Shown here in pieces: positions 36,123-46,400 of a stretch of 64,000 nt of DNA. The stretch is from an uncultured Lachnospiraceae bacterium. GTDB taxonomy: Bacteria > Bacillota > Clostridia > Lachnospirales > Lachnospiraceae. The notes below the pieces were generated by a model. The model saw only the letters and a list, made by a program, of their open reading frames with translations. It did no database searches and had not been told where the DNA came from. The stretch covers positions 84,273 through 148,272 of the forward strand of contig CAMJHQ010000003.1 of NCBI GenBank assembly GCA_946405625.1, in the 5' to 3' direction. Both the position numbers and the translations under genes were made by a program. Numbering within the stretch: the stretch's first letter is position 1; each line of letters begins with the position of its first letter.

Positions 36123-37622
36123 TTATACCATCTTTGCGATGAGGCTGTTCTCATCCATATCTACACTTCTCATAAGCTCTCCGCTTATCTTTCCGTCTTT
36201 CATGATAATGATTCTGTCACACATTCCGATAAGTTCCATCAGCTCTTCGGATATCATGATGATAGACTTTCCCTGCTTTCTCATACGGTCCATAAGCTGG
36301 TAAATATCCTGTTTAACCTTGATATCAATACCTCTTGTAGGACTGTCCAGGACAAGAATATCAGAATCCTTTCCTATCCATCTTGCAAGAACAACCTTCT
36401 GTTTATTTCCACCCGAGAGATATGATACAAACTGATCTACACTCTGCATTTTGGTAGACATTTTGGTAGCGTACTCATGAGCAAATGCTGTCATCCTCTT
36501 ATCTTTCAGTAAATGAGTCTTTCCCGAAAGATTATCAAGTGAAGGAAGACAAATGTTATCTCTGATACTCTGATTCATTACGACAGATTCGTTATCTCTA
36601 TCCTTCGAAGTATAGGCGATACTGTGTGATATCGCTGTCGGTATATTACTCACTTCTGTCCCGTCAGCCAGAACAACTTTTCCTGTTCTGTCAAATGATG
36701 CACCGAAGCATGCTTTTCCGACTTCATGCATTCCTGATTCAGAAAGACCTCCGAATCCAAGTATCTCTCCCTTATGAAGATCGAAACTGATATTCGATAT
36801 GATTCCCGGTACGGTAACATTTTGTACACTCATAACAACCTTATCGGATATAGGTTCGCCATAGTCAGCTCTATAATAATCTCCTGTAACTTCACGACCG
36901 ACCATCAGCTTCTTTAAGCCTTCTTCGTCTATATCTTCGCTTTTAACCGTATCAATATATACTCCGTCTCTCAGAACCGTAATAGTATCAGACATTCTGA
37001 GAACCTCAGGAAGATCATGGGAAATGAATATTATGGTATTCCCCTCTTTTCTGATGCGGTTCATATGCTTATACAGCTCTTCACGTCCTTCCTGTGAAAG
37101 AGCCGTTGTCGTCTCATCGATAACGACTATCTTCGGATTAAAGTAAGTTGCCTTAACTATCTCGACAAGCTTTCTATCCTCAAAATTATAATTTTCGATC
37201 ATATCCGAAGCCTTAATACGGTCAAAGCCGTATTTCTTCAGGATTTCATTCGCTTTACGATTCATTGCTCCGGTATTCTTGATTCCGAACTTTACGAACT
37301 TATCCTCATGTCCGAGGAAAATGTTCTCTGCAACAGTAAGTCCGTCAAGAGTACCGAGCTCCTGTACTATGATCGATATACCTTCATTATTTGCTTCTAC
37401 CTGATTTGCCGGATCAACTTCCTTTCCATCAAGGAAAAAACTACCGCTATCCTTCTGATATATACCTGTGAGGCAGTTTGTAAGTGTCGACTTACCCGAA
37501 CCGTTTTCACCTATAAGTGCGTGTACCTCACCCTTTGCTATTTCAAAAGATACTTCCTTCAAAGCCCTTGTGATTCCGAAGGATTTACTTATATTTTCTA
37601 CCTTTAATCTGATCTCACTCAT
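36123..37622 (-). CDS. Sugar ABC transporter ATP-binding protein (RbsA/MglA type)
   Basis: This 499-residue protein has two fused nucleotide-binding domains. The first has an intact Walker A (GENGSGKSTLTN) and Walker B (IVVIDETT), but its signature reads NYNFEDRKLVEI instead of the usual LSVGQ-like sequence. The second has a degenerate Walker A (GFGGLSESGMHEVGK), normal for this family, and an intact signature YLSGGNKQKVVLARW. So probably one composite site is the main ATPase. GGAGG precedes the ATG. Confidence 0.93.
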   Translation of the reverse strand: MSEIRLKVENISKSFGITRALKEVSFEIAKGEVHALIGENGSGKSTLTNCLTGIYQKDSGSFFLDGKEVDPANQVEANNEGISIIVQELGTLDGLTVAENIFLGHEDKFVKFGIKNTGAMNRKANEILKKYGFDRIKASDMIENYNFEDRKLVEIVKATYFNPKIVVIDETTTALSQEGREELYKHMNRIRKEGNTIIFISHDLPEVLRMSDTITVLRDGVYIDTVKSEDIDEEGLKKLMVGREVTGDYYRADYGEPISDKVVMSVQNVTVPGIISNISFDLHKGEILGFGGLSESGMHEVGKACFGASFDRTGKVVLADGTEVSNIPTAISHSIAYTSKDRDNESVVMNQSIRDNICLPSLDNLSGKTHLLKDKRMTAFAHEYATKMSTKMQSVDQFVSYLSGGNKQKVVLARWIGKDSDILVLDSPTRGIDIKVKQDIYQLMDRMRKQGKSIIMISEELMELIGMCDRIIIMKDGKISGELMRSVDMDENSLIAKMV

Positions 37623-37637
37623 GGTAAATCCTCCTTT

Positions 37638-38603
37638 CTATTTCACAATCTCGCCCTTATCAACCTTGGTTGTTAAAGTAACGATTATAAGCAGTGCAAA
37701 TCCGGTAATAACATCCTGAATTGCAGTAGGCGCACCAAGAGCGATAAATCCGAAGAAAATAATATTTATAACAAACTCACCTATTATTATTGCAGGAAGC
37801 GGCATTCCGTACTTCTTAAATGCTAGTCCGAAGAAGCATCCCATAGTCGGAACGAAATTACGGCTCATTGAAGCCATACCAGTTACTGCAACCATGGATG
37901 ATCCGTAACTTATTGTAAGTACAGCCATGATGCCAAGAAAAGCACCACTGATAACAAATACAAGAACCTTATAGAAGTTAACATTGATACCCATATTCTT
38001 TGCAACAAACTCATTGCTTCCGATAGCATAAGTATATGTTCCGACTTTCGTGTAATTAAGAAGGACATATGCTATTACAAAAGCAATAACAGCAAGGATC
38101 AGATTTCCCGGCATCTGACCGAAAGCTCTGAGTTCCGAAGGCAGCGTCTGTTCAACTCCGCCCGCGATATAATTCGCAACAGACTCATAAATAAGTGCAA
38201 GTCCGGTTGTTACGATCATCGATGGAATTCTGAGCTTAGCATAAAAAATACCATTTAATAAACCTACAAAAGCTCCCGTCATTATTGCTCCGACAATCAG
38301 ACCAAAGTATCCGAGTCCGAAACGATTGGCAAAGACACAACCTACAATTGCGGAAAGCATTATATTTGCACCGATTGAAAAATCGAACATTCCCATAACC
38401 ATGACAAAATAAAAGCCCACAGCGCCCACTGAGGCCAGCAGTGACGCTTCAAAATAGCTCAGCATATTCTTTGCGGAGCCGAAATTATTCGGGGTAATCA
38501 CTTTAAAGATACCCCAGGAAAGAACAACCAGAAGTATAAGAAGCAGATACCCTTTGACCTGTCCTGACATCTTTTTACCCGTTGTTTTTTCGGATGCATT
38601 CAT
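37638..38603 (-). CDS. Sugar ABC transporter permease
   Basis: The second 321-residue RbsC-type permease has MGMFDFSIGANIMLSAIVGCVFANRFG, GIFYAKLRIPSMIVTTGLALIYESVANYIAGG, AIGSNEFVAKNMGINVNFYKVLVFVISGAFLGIMAVL and a long hydrophobic C-terminus. It is divergent from the other permease and would form the other half of the channel. It follows the binding-protein gene after a hairpin. Confidence 0.92.
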   Translation of the reverse strand: MNASEKTTGKKMSGQVKGYLLLILLVVLSWGIFKVITPNNFGSAKNMLSYFEASLLASVGAVGFYFVMVMGMFDFSIGANIMLSAIVGCVFANRFGLGYFGLIVGAIMTGAFVGLLNGIFYAKLRIPSMIVTTGLALIYESVANYIAGGVEQTLPSELRAFGQMPGNLILAVIAFVIAYVLLNYTKVGTYTYAIGSNEFVAKNMGINVNFYKVLVFVISGAFLGIMAVLTISYGSSMVAVTGMASMSRNFVPTMGCFFGLAFKKYGMPLPAIIIGEFVINIIFFGFIALGAPTAIQDVITGFALLIIVTLTTKVDKGEIVK

Positions 38604-38633
38604 GCAAAATCACCTCTTTTTTTCAGAAAATGA

Positions 38634-38658
38634 GCCGGTACCGCCGTGCGATACCGGC
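38634..38658 (-). terminator. Intercistronic hairpin after the binding-protein gene
   Basis: GCCGGTATCG and CGGTACCGGC form a 10-bp stem with a short loop and one wobble, followed by TCATTTT. In ABC operons such a hairpin usually stabilises the binding-protein mRNA or partly terminates, giving excess binding protein. Confidence 0.6.
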
Positions 38659-38702
38659 CCATTAAAGGATATAGAAAATTAACTTACAGTCTATTTAGTT
38701 AC

Positions 38703-39911
38703 TCATTTACCCGATCTGGAAGCTGCATCTTCGATTGAAAGTGATGCTGCCTTCTTCTTAAGACCTTCCATATCAAGCTTTGACATTTCTACAAGCTCCT
38801 CGTCAGTGTACGGAAGCTGATCTACAAAGTACTTCTCATAATCTGCATAATCTTCAGGTGAAGATACATAGAGATAAGGGAAGTTGATGTCTTCAAACTT
38901 ACCTGCATTATCTTTATAGTTACCCTTAATTGCATTGTAAACAGCCATGAATGCGAAGAGTGGATCACAATAATGTCCGCCCGACTCACCTGCCATCGAA
39001 CCATTTGCAAGTCTTTCTCCGAGATCCGGAAGGAAGTCTGTTGAAACGATATCGATCTGGTCTGTCTTTCCTGCTCTTTCTACAGCTGCGATAGCCCCCT
39101 GAAGAGGATCTCCGCCACCGCCTGCAGGAATGATTGCATCAAGGTCAGGATTTGCACTCATGAGAGCTTCTGCAGCCTTGGAACCACCCTCTGAAGAAGT
39201 ACCAGCATACTGAGGCTCAGACAGAACTGCCTGATCATCAGGATGTGCACTATTCCACTTTTCCACGCCTGCTTTATATCCTTCCCATCTTCCGAGCCAT
39301 GTAGCATCGCCCTGCTCCCATCCGATAAGACCGATATTTCTGTCACCCTTATCAAGAAGAATCTGAACGAGCTTTTCACCATTTTCAGGTTCATTCTCAT
39401 GTACAGCTCCGATAAAATATTCAGAATCAAGTGCTGCCTTATAGATGTCAGGACTTGTTTCCTGGTTGATTATTCTGAAGAACTGTGCAAGATATACACC
39501 ATTGTCATTACATGTCTTAATAGCCGAAGCCATCTCTGTGTCTGATGAATTACAGATAATGATTCCCTGACAACCTGCTGCACAAAGCTGCTCAACAGAT
39601 GCAGTAACCTTCTCTGATACATGTCCTTGATCTACATACTGGATCTGAACTCCCAGTGAATCAGCTGCCTTATCAAGGATCATCTTACACTGAGAACCAA
39701 GTACATCTGTAGAACTCCATATTGAAACTCCGATTTTGATCTCGCCATCAGGCTTTACAGCAGTTTCAGAACCTCCGTCACCACCTGCAGCCTGAGCTTC
39801 AGTATTATTAGCTGCCGTGTTTGATGATCCACCCGAACCGCTTCCGCATCCTGTAAATGCAGAAACTAACATCATTGCACTAAGCAGTACACTAACGAGT
39901 TTCTTTTTCAT
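38703..39911 (-). CDS. Sugar ABC transporter substrate-binding lipoprotein
   Basis: The 402-residue protein starts with a lipoprotein signal (MKKKLVSVLLSAMMLVSAFTGC), a Gly/Ser/Asn linker, then a periplasmic-binding-protein fold of the Peripla_BP_4 type: IKIGVSIWSSTDVLGSQCK, LCAAGCQGIIICNSSDTEM, GDRNIGLIGWEQGDATWLGRWEGYKAGVE and LDAIIPAGGGGDPLQGAIAAVERAG. The ligand cannot be told from sequence. It is the first gene of the transporter operon and lies just downstream of the YesMN genes. Confidence 0.92.
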   Translation of the reverse strand: MKKKLVSVLLSAMMLVSAFTGCGSGSGGSSNTAANNTEAQAAGGDGGSETAVKPDGEIKIGVSIWSSTDVLGSQCKMILDKAADSLGVQIQYVDQGHVSEKVTASVEQLCAAGCQGIIICNSSDTEMASAIKTCNDNGVYLAQFFRIINQETSPDIYKAALDSEYFIGAVHENEPENGEKLVQILLDKGDRNIGLIGWEQGDATWLGRWEGYKAGVEKWNSAHPDDQAVLSEPQYAGTSSEGGSKAAEALMSANPDLDAIIPAGGGGDPLQGAIAAVERAGKTDQIDIVSTDFLPDLGERLANGSMAGESGGHYCDPLFAFMAVYNAIKGNYKDNAGKFEDINFPYLYVSSPEDYADYEKYFVDQLPYTDEELVEMSKLDMEGLKKKAASLSIEDAASRSGK

Positions 39912-40116
39912 TTAAATACCTCCTAATGAATATAAACCTCATTTCATTATCAAAGTTTCTTCGCGAATACTCCCCATCTCTGATGGTTTTATCTTATAGC
40001 GATTTAGTACAAAAAAACATGGAAAATATTTTGCGGATTGGTAATATTTTATCTTTTATATAAATTATCCATCTCACAATCACAAAAATAGTACCAAAAT
40101 AATCAATAAAGCATAA

Positions 40117-40163
40117 CAAAAGACCGCAATTTTTCACATAAGAACTGTGATACTCGCGGCCTT
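40117..40163 (-). terminator. Terminator of the deacetylase-YesM-YesN operon
   Basis: AAGGCCGCGAGTATCACAG pairs imperfectly with the facing arm GTGAAAAATTGCGGTCTT, and TTTTGTT follows. It lies about ten bases after the response regulator stop. The remaining gap to the lipoprotein gene (39912-40116) is AT-rich, and I could not assign a confident promoter in it. Confidence 0.7.
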
Positions 40164-40173
40164 TGTAATAGTG

Positions 40174-40899
40174 CTATATGGATTTTCTGTATTTACTCGG
40201 TGATATTCCCTCTATTTTCTTAAACACCTTCGTAAAATAGAAATAATCATTATATCCGACAATCTCTGATATCTCCTGTATGGATAAGCTGTCGTCTCTG
40301 AGAAGTTCCTTGGCTCTTTGTATTCTAAGTGATGCAATATAATCAGAGAAATTAACCTGCAGCTTCTCCTTTATCATCTTACTCAGATGTCCCATACTAA
40401 TATTATACTTAGTTGACAGTAAAGTAAGAGATATATCCTCCATATAGTGCTCTCGGATCTCGGAAATCACATTATCAATCATCCTGTCTGATACAGGAGC
40501 CTTCTCTTCATCATCGATCTCCGCCTCACCACGATCTCTGATAATCGCAGACATAACACGTTCGAGTTCTTCTTCCTTGATCGGCTTCAACAGATAATCA
40601 AAAGCATGGTGCTGAATTGCTTCCTGAGCATATGAAAATTCTGCATAGCCCGATATTATGACCACTTTGGAATCAGGTGAAACATCAGGTATCTCTTGAA
40701 GTAATTCAAGTCCGGAAAGCCCCGGCATTCGTATGTCTGCAAAAACAACATCAGGTTTGAACTGAGCTATCTCTTCTTTAGCTGTAAGACCGTTATTGGC
40801 CGTGCCCACAACCCATGCATTTATATCAAGTTTTTCAAGCAGCTTCTTTAGTCCGAGTGTAATCCAGACTTCATCATCCGCTATATAAACATTCAACAT
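40174..40899 (-). CDS. Response regulator, YesN/AraC type
   Basis: The 241-residue protein has an N-terminal receiver domain (YIADDEVWITLGLKKLL, phosphoacceptor Asp in DVVFADIRMPGLSG, KP in YLLKPIKEEEL). It ends in a C-terminal AraC helix-turn-helix domain (LSTKYNISMGHLSKMIKEKL, SIQEISEIVGYNDYFYFTKVFKKIEGISPSKYRK). It is one base from the kinase gene. It most likely activates the adjacent ABC operon. Confidence 0.94.
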   Translation of the reverse strand: MLNVYIADDEVWITLGLKKLLEKLDINAWVVGTANNGLTAKEEIAQFKPDVVFADIRMPGLSGLELLQEIPDVSPDSKVVIISGYAEFSYAQEAIQHHAFDYLLKPIKEEELERVMSAIIRDRGEAEIDDEEKAPVSDRMIDNVISEIREHYMEDISLTLLSTKYNISMGHLSKMIKEKLQVNFSDYIASLRIQRAKELLRDDSLSIQEISEIVGYNDYFYFTKVFKKIEGISPSKYRKSI

Positions 40900-40900
40900 A

Positions 40901-42607
40901 TTATACCTCTCTTATATGATCCGGAACAGAAATATGTATCTCAGTGCCTTCATCCATCTCACTGTCTACTGTCATTGAATAATCATCACCATAGAATAGT
41001 TTTAGGCGCTGGACAATATTGCTGAGACCTATTCCACTGTTTTCACGAGGATTTTTTATCATATTCCTAAGCTTCTCAAGTGTCTCTTCATCCATTCCGC
41101 ATCCATCGTCCTTAACAGTAAGCTCTAATCTGTCATTTACGAGCTCCACCTTTACATCAACAGTTCCCGAATCCATCTTGCTTTCAAGTCCGTGAAAAAC
41201 AGAATTTTCAACAAGCGGCTGAAGAAAGAATCTGATTATAGGTTTATCCATAACTGATTCATCGATATCTGTTCTGATCATTATCTTTCCCATAAAACGG
41301 TATTCAATGATTCTCGCATATTTTTCGATATATGATACTTCATCTCTGATAGTAACAATGTTACTTCCCTTTACCGCATATCTGAATATGTCAGAAAGAC
41401 ACATTGCCATCTCCGCAATACTGTCTTCATCTTTGATCAGAGCCATGTCTCTCATACATGAAAGTGTATTATATAAGAAATGCGGATTGATCTGATTACG
41501 ATATGCAAGTATTTCTGTCTTTTGTTGAGCAAGTTCCGTTTCATATATACGGATCTTGCTCTCGCTTATTTCCTTGATCATCTGTTGATTCTCATCAAGC
41601 ATATGGTCAAGATTTGAAGCAACCTTGCCTATTTCATCTGTTCTGTTCAGATTAAGCCGCTTCTCCGGATGACCTATCGATTCATCAATAAATCGATCGA
41701 GTGCATGTATCGGACGGGCCATACGATAATATGAGAAGAAAATGATAATTGCGAGAAGGATAAATGCAAGGATAAATGCAAGGACAATAAATTTTCTGAT
41801 TCCTTCAGTATCGGATGTATTTCCCGAAACAGAAACAGCAACGGCAATTCTTATACCATTCTGCCAATTACCCTCACGATAAATAAAGTCATTGTCAGCC
41901 TTCAGATGCTGCATGTCCGCCTCAGGCGGTACATTTCCAAATGCATGATAAGAAAGGTCCAGATTATTAGAATCGCTGAGCAGCATGGCTGAAGTACTGT
42001 CATTCAATATATTATGGAGAGATCCGTCAATCCTCCAATGCTCTATATAGAATACGCACATTCCGACCAGAGATGCATTTACTCCGCTTTCACCATAAAT
42101 TGGATAATAAAACGCATAATAGAAGTCATTCCTGTCAGGAAAATACCAGTCAGCGTTAAGATCCTCTTCCTTTCGGATGTATAATTGCTTTTCCGGCATC
42201 GTTACCTGTTTTCCAAGCGTAACAACAGGATTCATCTCTTTATCATAAATGATTGCCGAAACTATTTCTCTATCTTTCAGAACGATCTGCGAAAAATAAG
42301 ATGACAGCTGTGCATCCCTAACCTCTTTATCCGATTCATCATCTATCAGAGCACCATTACCGGAATCTTCGTCTATAACGAGATATCGGCAAAGTGCTTC
42401 AGCATTATATCTTAGATTCTCCTCATACAGACTAAGCTCATTATCCGCTTGTCTAAGCAAACTTTCCGCAAGTGTTTCCGCGTAAGTACGAGTAGTCTGT
42501 TTCACATATAAAAATGCAGCAAATAGAGTTATTGAAAGAACAACAAGAATCGCAAAAACGATACATACAAGCTGTAGTATTATGCTATTCTTTATTTTCT
42601 GTATCAT
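40901..42607 (-). CDS. Sensor histidine kinase, YesM type
   Basis: The 568-residue kinase has two membrane segments (about residues 10-35 and 275-300) around an extracellular sensor domain, a HAMP linker (RMARPIHALDRFIDES), the His-kinase box YRNQINPHFLYNTLSCMRDMA and an HATPase domain (LVENSVFHGLE, VKDDGCGMDEE, SGIGLSNIVQRL). It belongs to the LytS/YesM class that usually senses sugars or their binding proteins. GGAGG precedes the ATG. Confidence 0.94.
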   Translation of the reverse strand: MIQKIKNSIILQLVCIVFAILVVLSITLFAAFLYVKQTTRTYAETLAESLLRQADNELSLYEENLRYNAEALCRYLVIDEDSGNGALIDDESDKEVRDAQLSSYFSQIVLKDREIVSAIIYDKEMNPVVTLGKQVTMPEKQLYIRKEEDLNADWYFPDRNDFYYAFYYPIYGESGVNASLVGMCVFYIEHWRIDGSLHNILNDSTSAMLLSDSNNLDLSYHAFGNVPPEADMQHLKADNDFIYREGNWQNGIRIAVAVSVSGNTSDTEGIRKFIVLAFILAFILLAIIIFFSYYRMARPIHALDRFIDESIGHPEKRLNLNRTDEIGKVASNLDHMLDENQQMIKEISESKIRIYETELAQQKTEILAYRNQINPHFLYNTLSCMRDMALIKDEDSIAEMAMCLSDIFRYAVKGSNIVTIRDEVSYIEKYARIIEYRFMGKIMIRTDIDESVMDKPIIRFFLQPLVENSVFHGLESKMDSGTVDVKVELVNDRLELTVKDDGCGMDEETLEKLRNMIKNPRENSGIGLSNIVQRLKLFYGDDYSMTVDSEMDEGTEIHISVPDHIREV

Positions 42608-42637
42608 TATTACGAACTTCCTCCAACATACAGCTAA

Positions 42638-43333
42638 TTACAGGAACTCAGGGGAAACAAAGCTCACACCATTATCAATCAGTTCACCCAGTATTATCTT
42701 ATAATACTCTGTACACATTTTTTCCGTCTCATCATGTGCATGAAGCAGCAGAATATGATAACTTCCGTCTTCATAGAGAACTGCTCCCGTTTCGGGATTT
42801 TTATCTTTAGTTCTTTTAATCACATCATCAATTGAAAAATTATTGCCTTGACGTATATTATACTCCATGAAATCAAATGTCCAATATGTGTCAATATCCT
42901 TATCAAGCCCCTCTTCTTTCCAGCCCGAATATACTATATGCGTATCATCGACCTTATTAAATCCATTATCTGATAGATATTTCTGATAACGGTCCTTGTT
43001 AACTCCGCCTTTATCACCATATGGGAATCTAAAGGGTCTGAAGCGACGCTCGACGCCTGCCTCTTTATACAGGTTATCAAGAACTGCCTCACACTTTTCA
43101 ATTTCTTTAACACCTTCTTCAAAAGAAAGTTCCGAAAAATGTGGATGTGAATAACTGTGATTACCGACAATGATGCCATTCTTCAACGCATAAAGTGCCT
43201 CATCATGATAATGCTCGACATTTTCACCCCATGCAAACATCAATACCGGTATCTTCTTATCCTTAAGATAGTCGATTATCGCTACAGTATTCTCTGATGC
43301 GATATCATCAATTGTAAGTAAAGCCTTTATCAT
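42638..43333 (-). CDS. Polysaccharide deacetylase-like (NodB homology) protein
   Basis: The 231-residue protein carries NodB-type motifs: ALLTIDDIAS with the two catalytic-region aspartates, GNHSYSHPHFSELS with the metal-binding histidines, and FRPFRFPYGDKGG. There is no signal peptide, so it would act in the cytoplasm, unlike the common peptidoglycan or chitin deacetylases. It is the first gene of the unit that includes the YesM-YesN pair, 30 bases before it, and may act on a sugar delivered by the neighbouring transporter. Confidence 0.85.
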   Translation of the reverse strand: MIKALLTIDDIASENTVAIIDYLKDKKIPVLMFAWGENVEHYHDEALYALKNGIIVGNHSYSHPHFSELSFEEGVKEIEKCEAVLDNLYKEAGVERRFRPFRFPYGDKGGVNKDRYQKYLSDNGFNKVDDTHIVYSGWKEEGLDKDIDTYWTFDFMEYNIRQGNNFSIDDVIKRTKDKNPETGAVLYEDGSYHILLLHAHDETEKMCTEYYKIILGELIDNGVSFVSPEFL

Positions 43334-43424
43334 TATAATGTCCTCCCCAATATGACATTCGATGTTTATAATTTATCACAAATCCGATAATAATTCATCT
43401 ATAAAAGAATTATTGAAGAAACAC

Positions 43425-43457
43425 AAAAAAGGCCCGGCAGATTCCTGCCGGACCCGT
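43425..43457 (-). terminator. Terminator of the cell wall-binding repeat gene
   Basis: GGTCCGGCAG and CTGCCGGGCC form a 10-bp GC-rich stem with a four-base loop, followed by TTTTTTGTG on the minus strand. Confidence 0.93.
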
Positions 43458-43472
43458 TTAAATCAGATTGAT

Positions 43473-46400
43473 TTACTTGTTACTTATGAGGCGTCCTTTA
43501 TCGTCAAATACAAACTTTTCATAATTGATAGACTGTTCTCCTGTAAGAACATTACCATTTCTGAAATAATATGTATCTCCATCAATAACATGCCATCCTG
43601 CCTCCATACCATGACCCTTCTCATCAACATAGCTAATGACAGTATCAACCCTTTTATCACCAAAATAATAATCATAGTAATATACAGTTCTTTCAAAGAA
43701 TCCCGGCTCAGTACGGACCGATCCGTCAGAATTTGAAACTAGCAATTTATTGTAAGCATCATATCCGGCATAAACAAGTTCTCCATCTGAAATGATATAT
43801 TGTTTACCGTTTTGATTTAAAATTCCGTTATATGCTGTTCCGTCATCATTTGCATAAAGCCAGCTTCCATCAGTAGCTTTTGTCCATCCACTTGAAAGAT
43901 TGCCATTAGGTCCGAAAACATACCCATACGAACCAACAGCCCTTACTCCGGTACTGACATTTCCCTTAGGATTTATATAATAAGTACCCTTACCTATTGT
44001 AACAAGACCTGTACTTCCTGTATATATTCCATCGTGATCAAAGTAATACCAGATCTTTGCAGGATAATATGGTGACATTTTTAATTGATGCCAACCCTTA
44101 GGTGCCAGTTTAACCTTTCCGTTTTTATCAGCAATATAACACATTCCGTCATAAAACATGAATATATCATCACTGATCATTCTACCATATTCATCAAAAA
44201 TATAATCGCTGCCGTTGATCGTCCTTTTGTCATATTCTATTATTTTGCCGTCTTCAACATAATACCAATCTGCACCAAGATGATTCCAACCCTCTTTCGT
44301 AATCTCTTTACCATCTGATCCGAATATTGCATCTCTTGATGTATGGGTTTTAGGATTATAAAGATCATTGACAGTTGTATTTGTCATCATATGACCCATA
44401 ATATTAAATCCGTATGTTGCACCATTAATTTCTAAGAATTGCTTAATGGCAACAGTATTATCTTCAAACATATAATACCAAACAAGCTCGAAATATGGTT
44501 GTCCGTTTTCATCATATTCTTCAGACTTACCGCTAACCCATCCGGCTTTATTCTTCTTAACCATTCTTCCGTTTTCATCAAAGAGATATATCTTTCCGGT
44601 TTTATAGTCTATTCCGGTGCCGTTTTTTATAAGATAACCGTCGGATCTAATTCCGTATGTAACATCTCCTGCCGTCATAAATTCGGTCTTAACCGTTCCA
44701 TCATTATAAACAAAGCAATCATAAGAATATCGCGGATCATTATATGTATACCATCCGGCCTTTCCGGTAACAAGTGCACCGTTTTCATCAAAGTAATAAT
44801 ACTTGGAATCAACAAGATTAATTCCTTGATACGTAATTCCGTTACTAAAGTAATATGTCTTACCGCCTATAGTCTTCCAACCATTAGCCCCTTTTCCGTC
44901 CTTTTCGAAATATCCCCATTTATCTTCCCCAGGACTTGAAAATTTAACCCATCCGGTTTTCATATCTCCTTTATCACCGAAGAAATAGTTATATCCATCA
45001 AAAATGTGAAAACCAGTGACAATGCTTCCGTCTTCAAACACATAGTATTTTTTGCCATCAATTGTTTTCCAACCGCTGACTATAGAACCATCAGGCTCTG
45101 AATAACATGGCATAAAATATTCAATATATCTTCTATAATAAAATCCTGTTTGTAAGACACCGTCTTTATCCAGATAATAATTCTTACCCTTATATGTCAA
45201 AATATTATCTGTTTTAAGATCATTGCCCCAAATGTATTCTCCGGACGAATTACTGGATTGATTTCCGAAAAAGTACCATTTTCCGTCAATCTGGCACCAG
45301 CCTTGTGCAAGTATTCCGTCTTTCTTTGCATAATACCACATACTTGAAGAATGGTTTAATGTTTTAGCATCATACAGCTTTGTTTCTATCCATCCTTTTT
45401 CCTTTAAAGCACCGTCTTTACCGAAATAATAATTATATTTTCCGATCAGAAGCGATCCATAATTAATTGGAAAACCTGATACATCATAAGTTCCGTCATA
45501 ATAATTATTTACATATCCAAAGAAATAGGTTTTATCGCCAACCTTGGTCCAGCCACTCTGCAATACTCCGGAAGTATCGGCATAATACCAATCAATAACC
45601 TTCATTCCATCCCAATATGTATATTCACCGTTATTGATCCAACCTGTCAGCATTTGTCCGGATTTATTAAACATATAAGATTTTTCGGCAATGGTGTATA
45701 CATCACCTTTATTCATCTCATAACCGGACGGTACCCACTTTCCGTTTTCATCCTTATATTCATATCCGAAGTGATACCAGTTATTGTCTATTTTTTTCCA
45801 TCCTGTTTCAAGCTTTCCGTCTTTATCGGAATGATAATACACTGAGCCATCACCCAAAACATTTATCCAGCCTCTCATAAGAGCACCGGAAGGACTGAAA
45901 TAATAATCATCGCCATATATATTATGTTCATAAGTATTCATGTAAAAACCGTCAAGTAAATATGTATTATTCTCAGCAGGTATAGTATATCCGAAGAAAT
46001 AATCTATATTATCAATATTCTTCCAACCCGAATCAAGCTTGCCGCTATTATCAGCATGATACCAATCGTTATACTGACTCTTAAACCATCCGGTCTTCAT
46101 AATACCGTTGTCATCGAAGAAATATGCCGTATCATTAATTGAATATACGCATTCTTTACGCATTGAATAATCAGTTACAGAATGATTTCCTTCACCATCT
46201 ACCGAATCAAATCCGAAAAAGTAATAATTTCCGTCAATTTTTTTCCAACCCTGTGCCGCACGACCGCTATCCAAAAAATAATATGTATCTCCGTCAATAA
46301 CTTTCCATCCGGTTACCATATAGCCATCTGAATCGAAGTAATACATATTTCCGTTAAGATAAACCGAGTCACTTATATAATAATCCCACGCTCCCGATCC

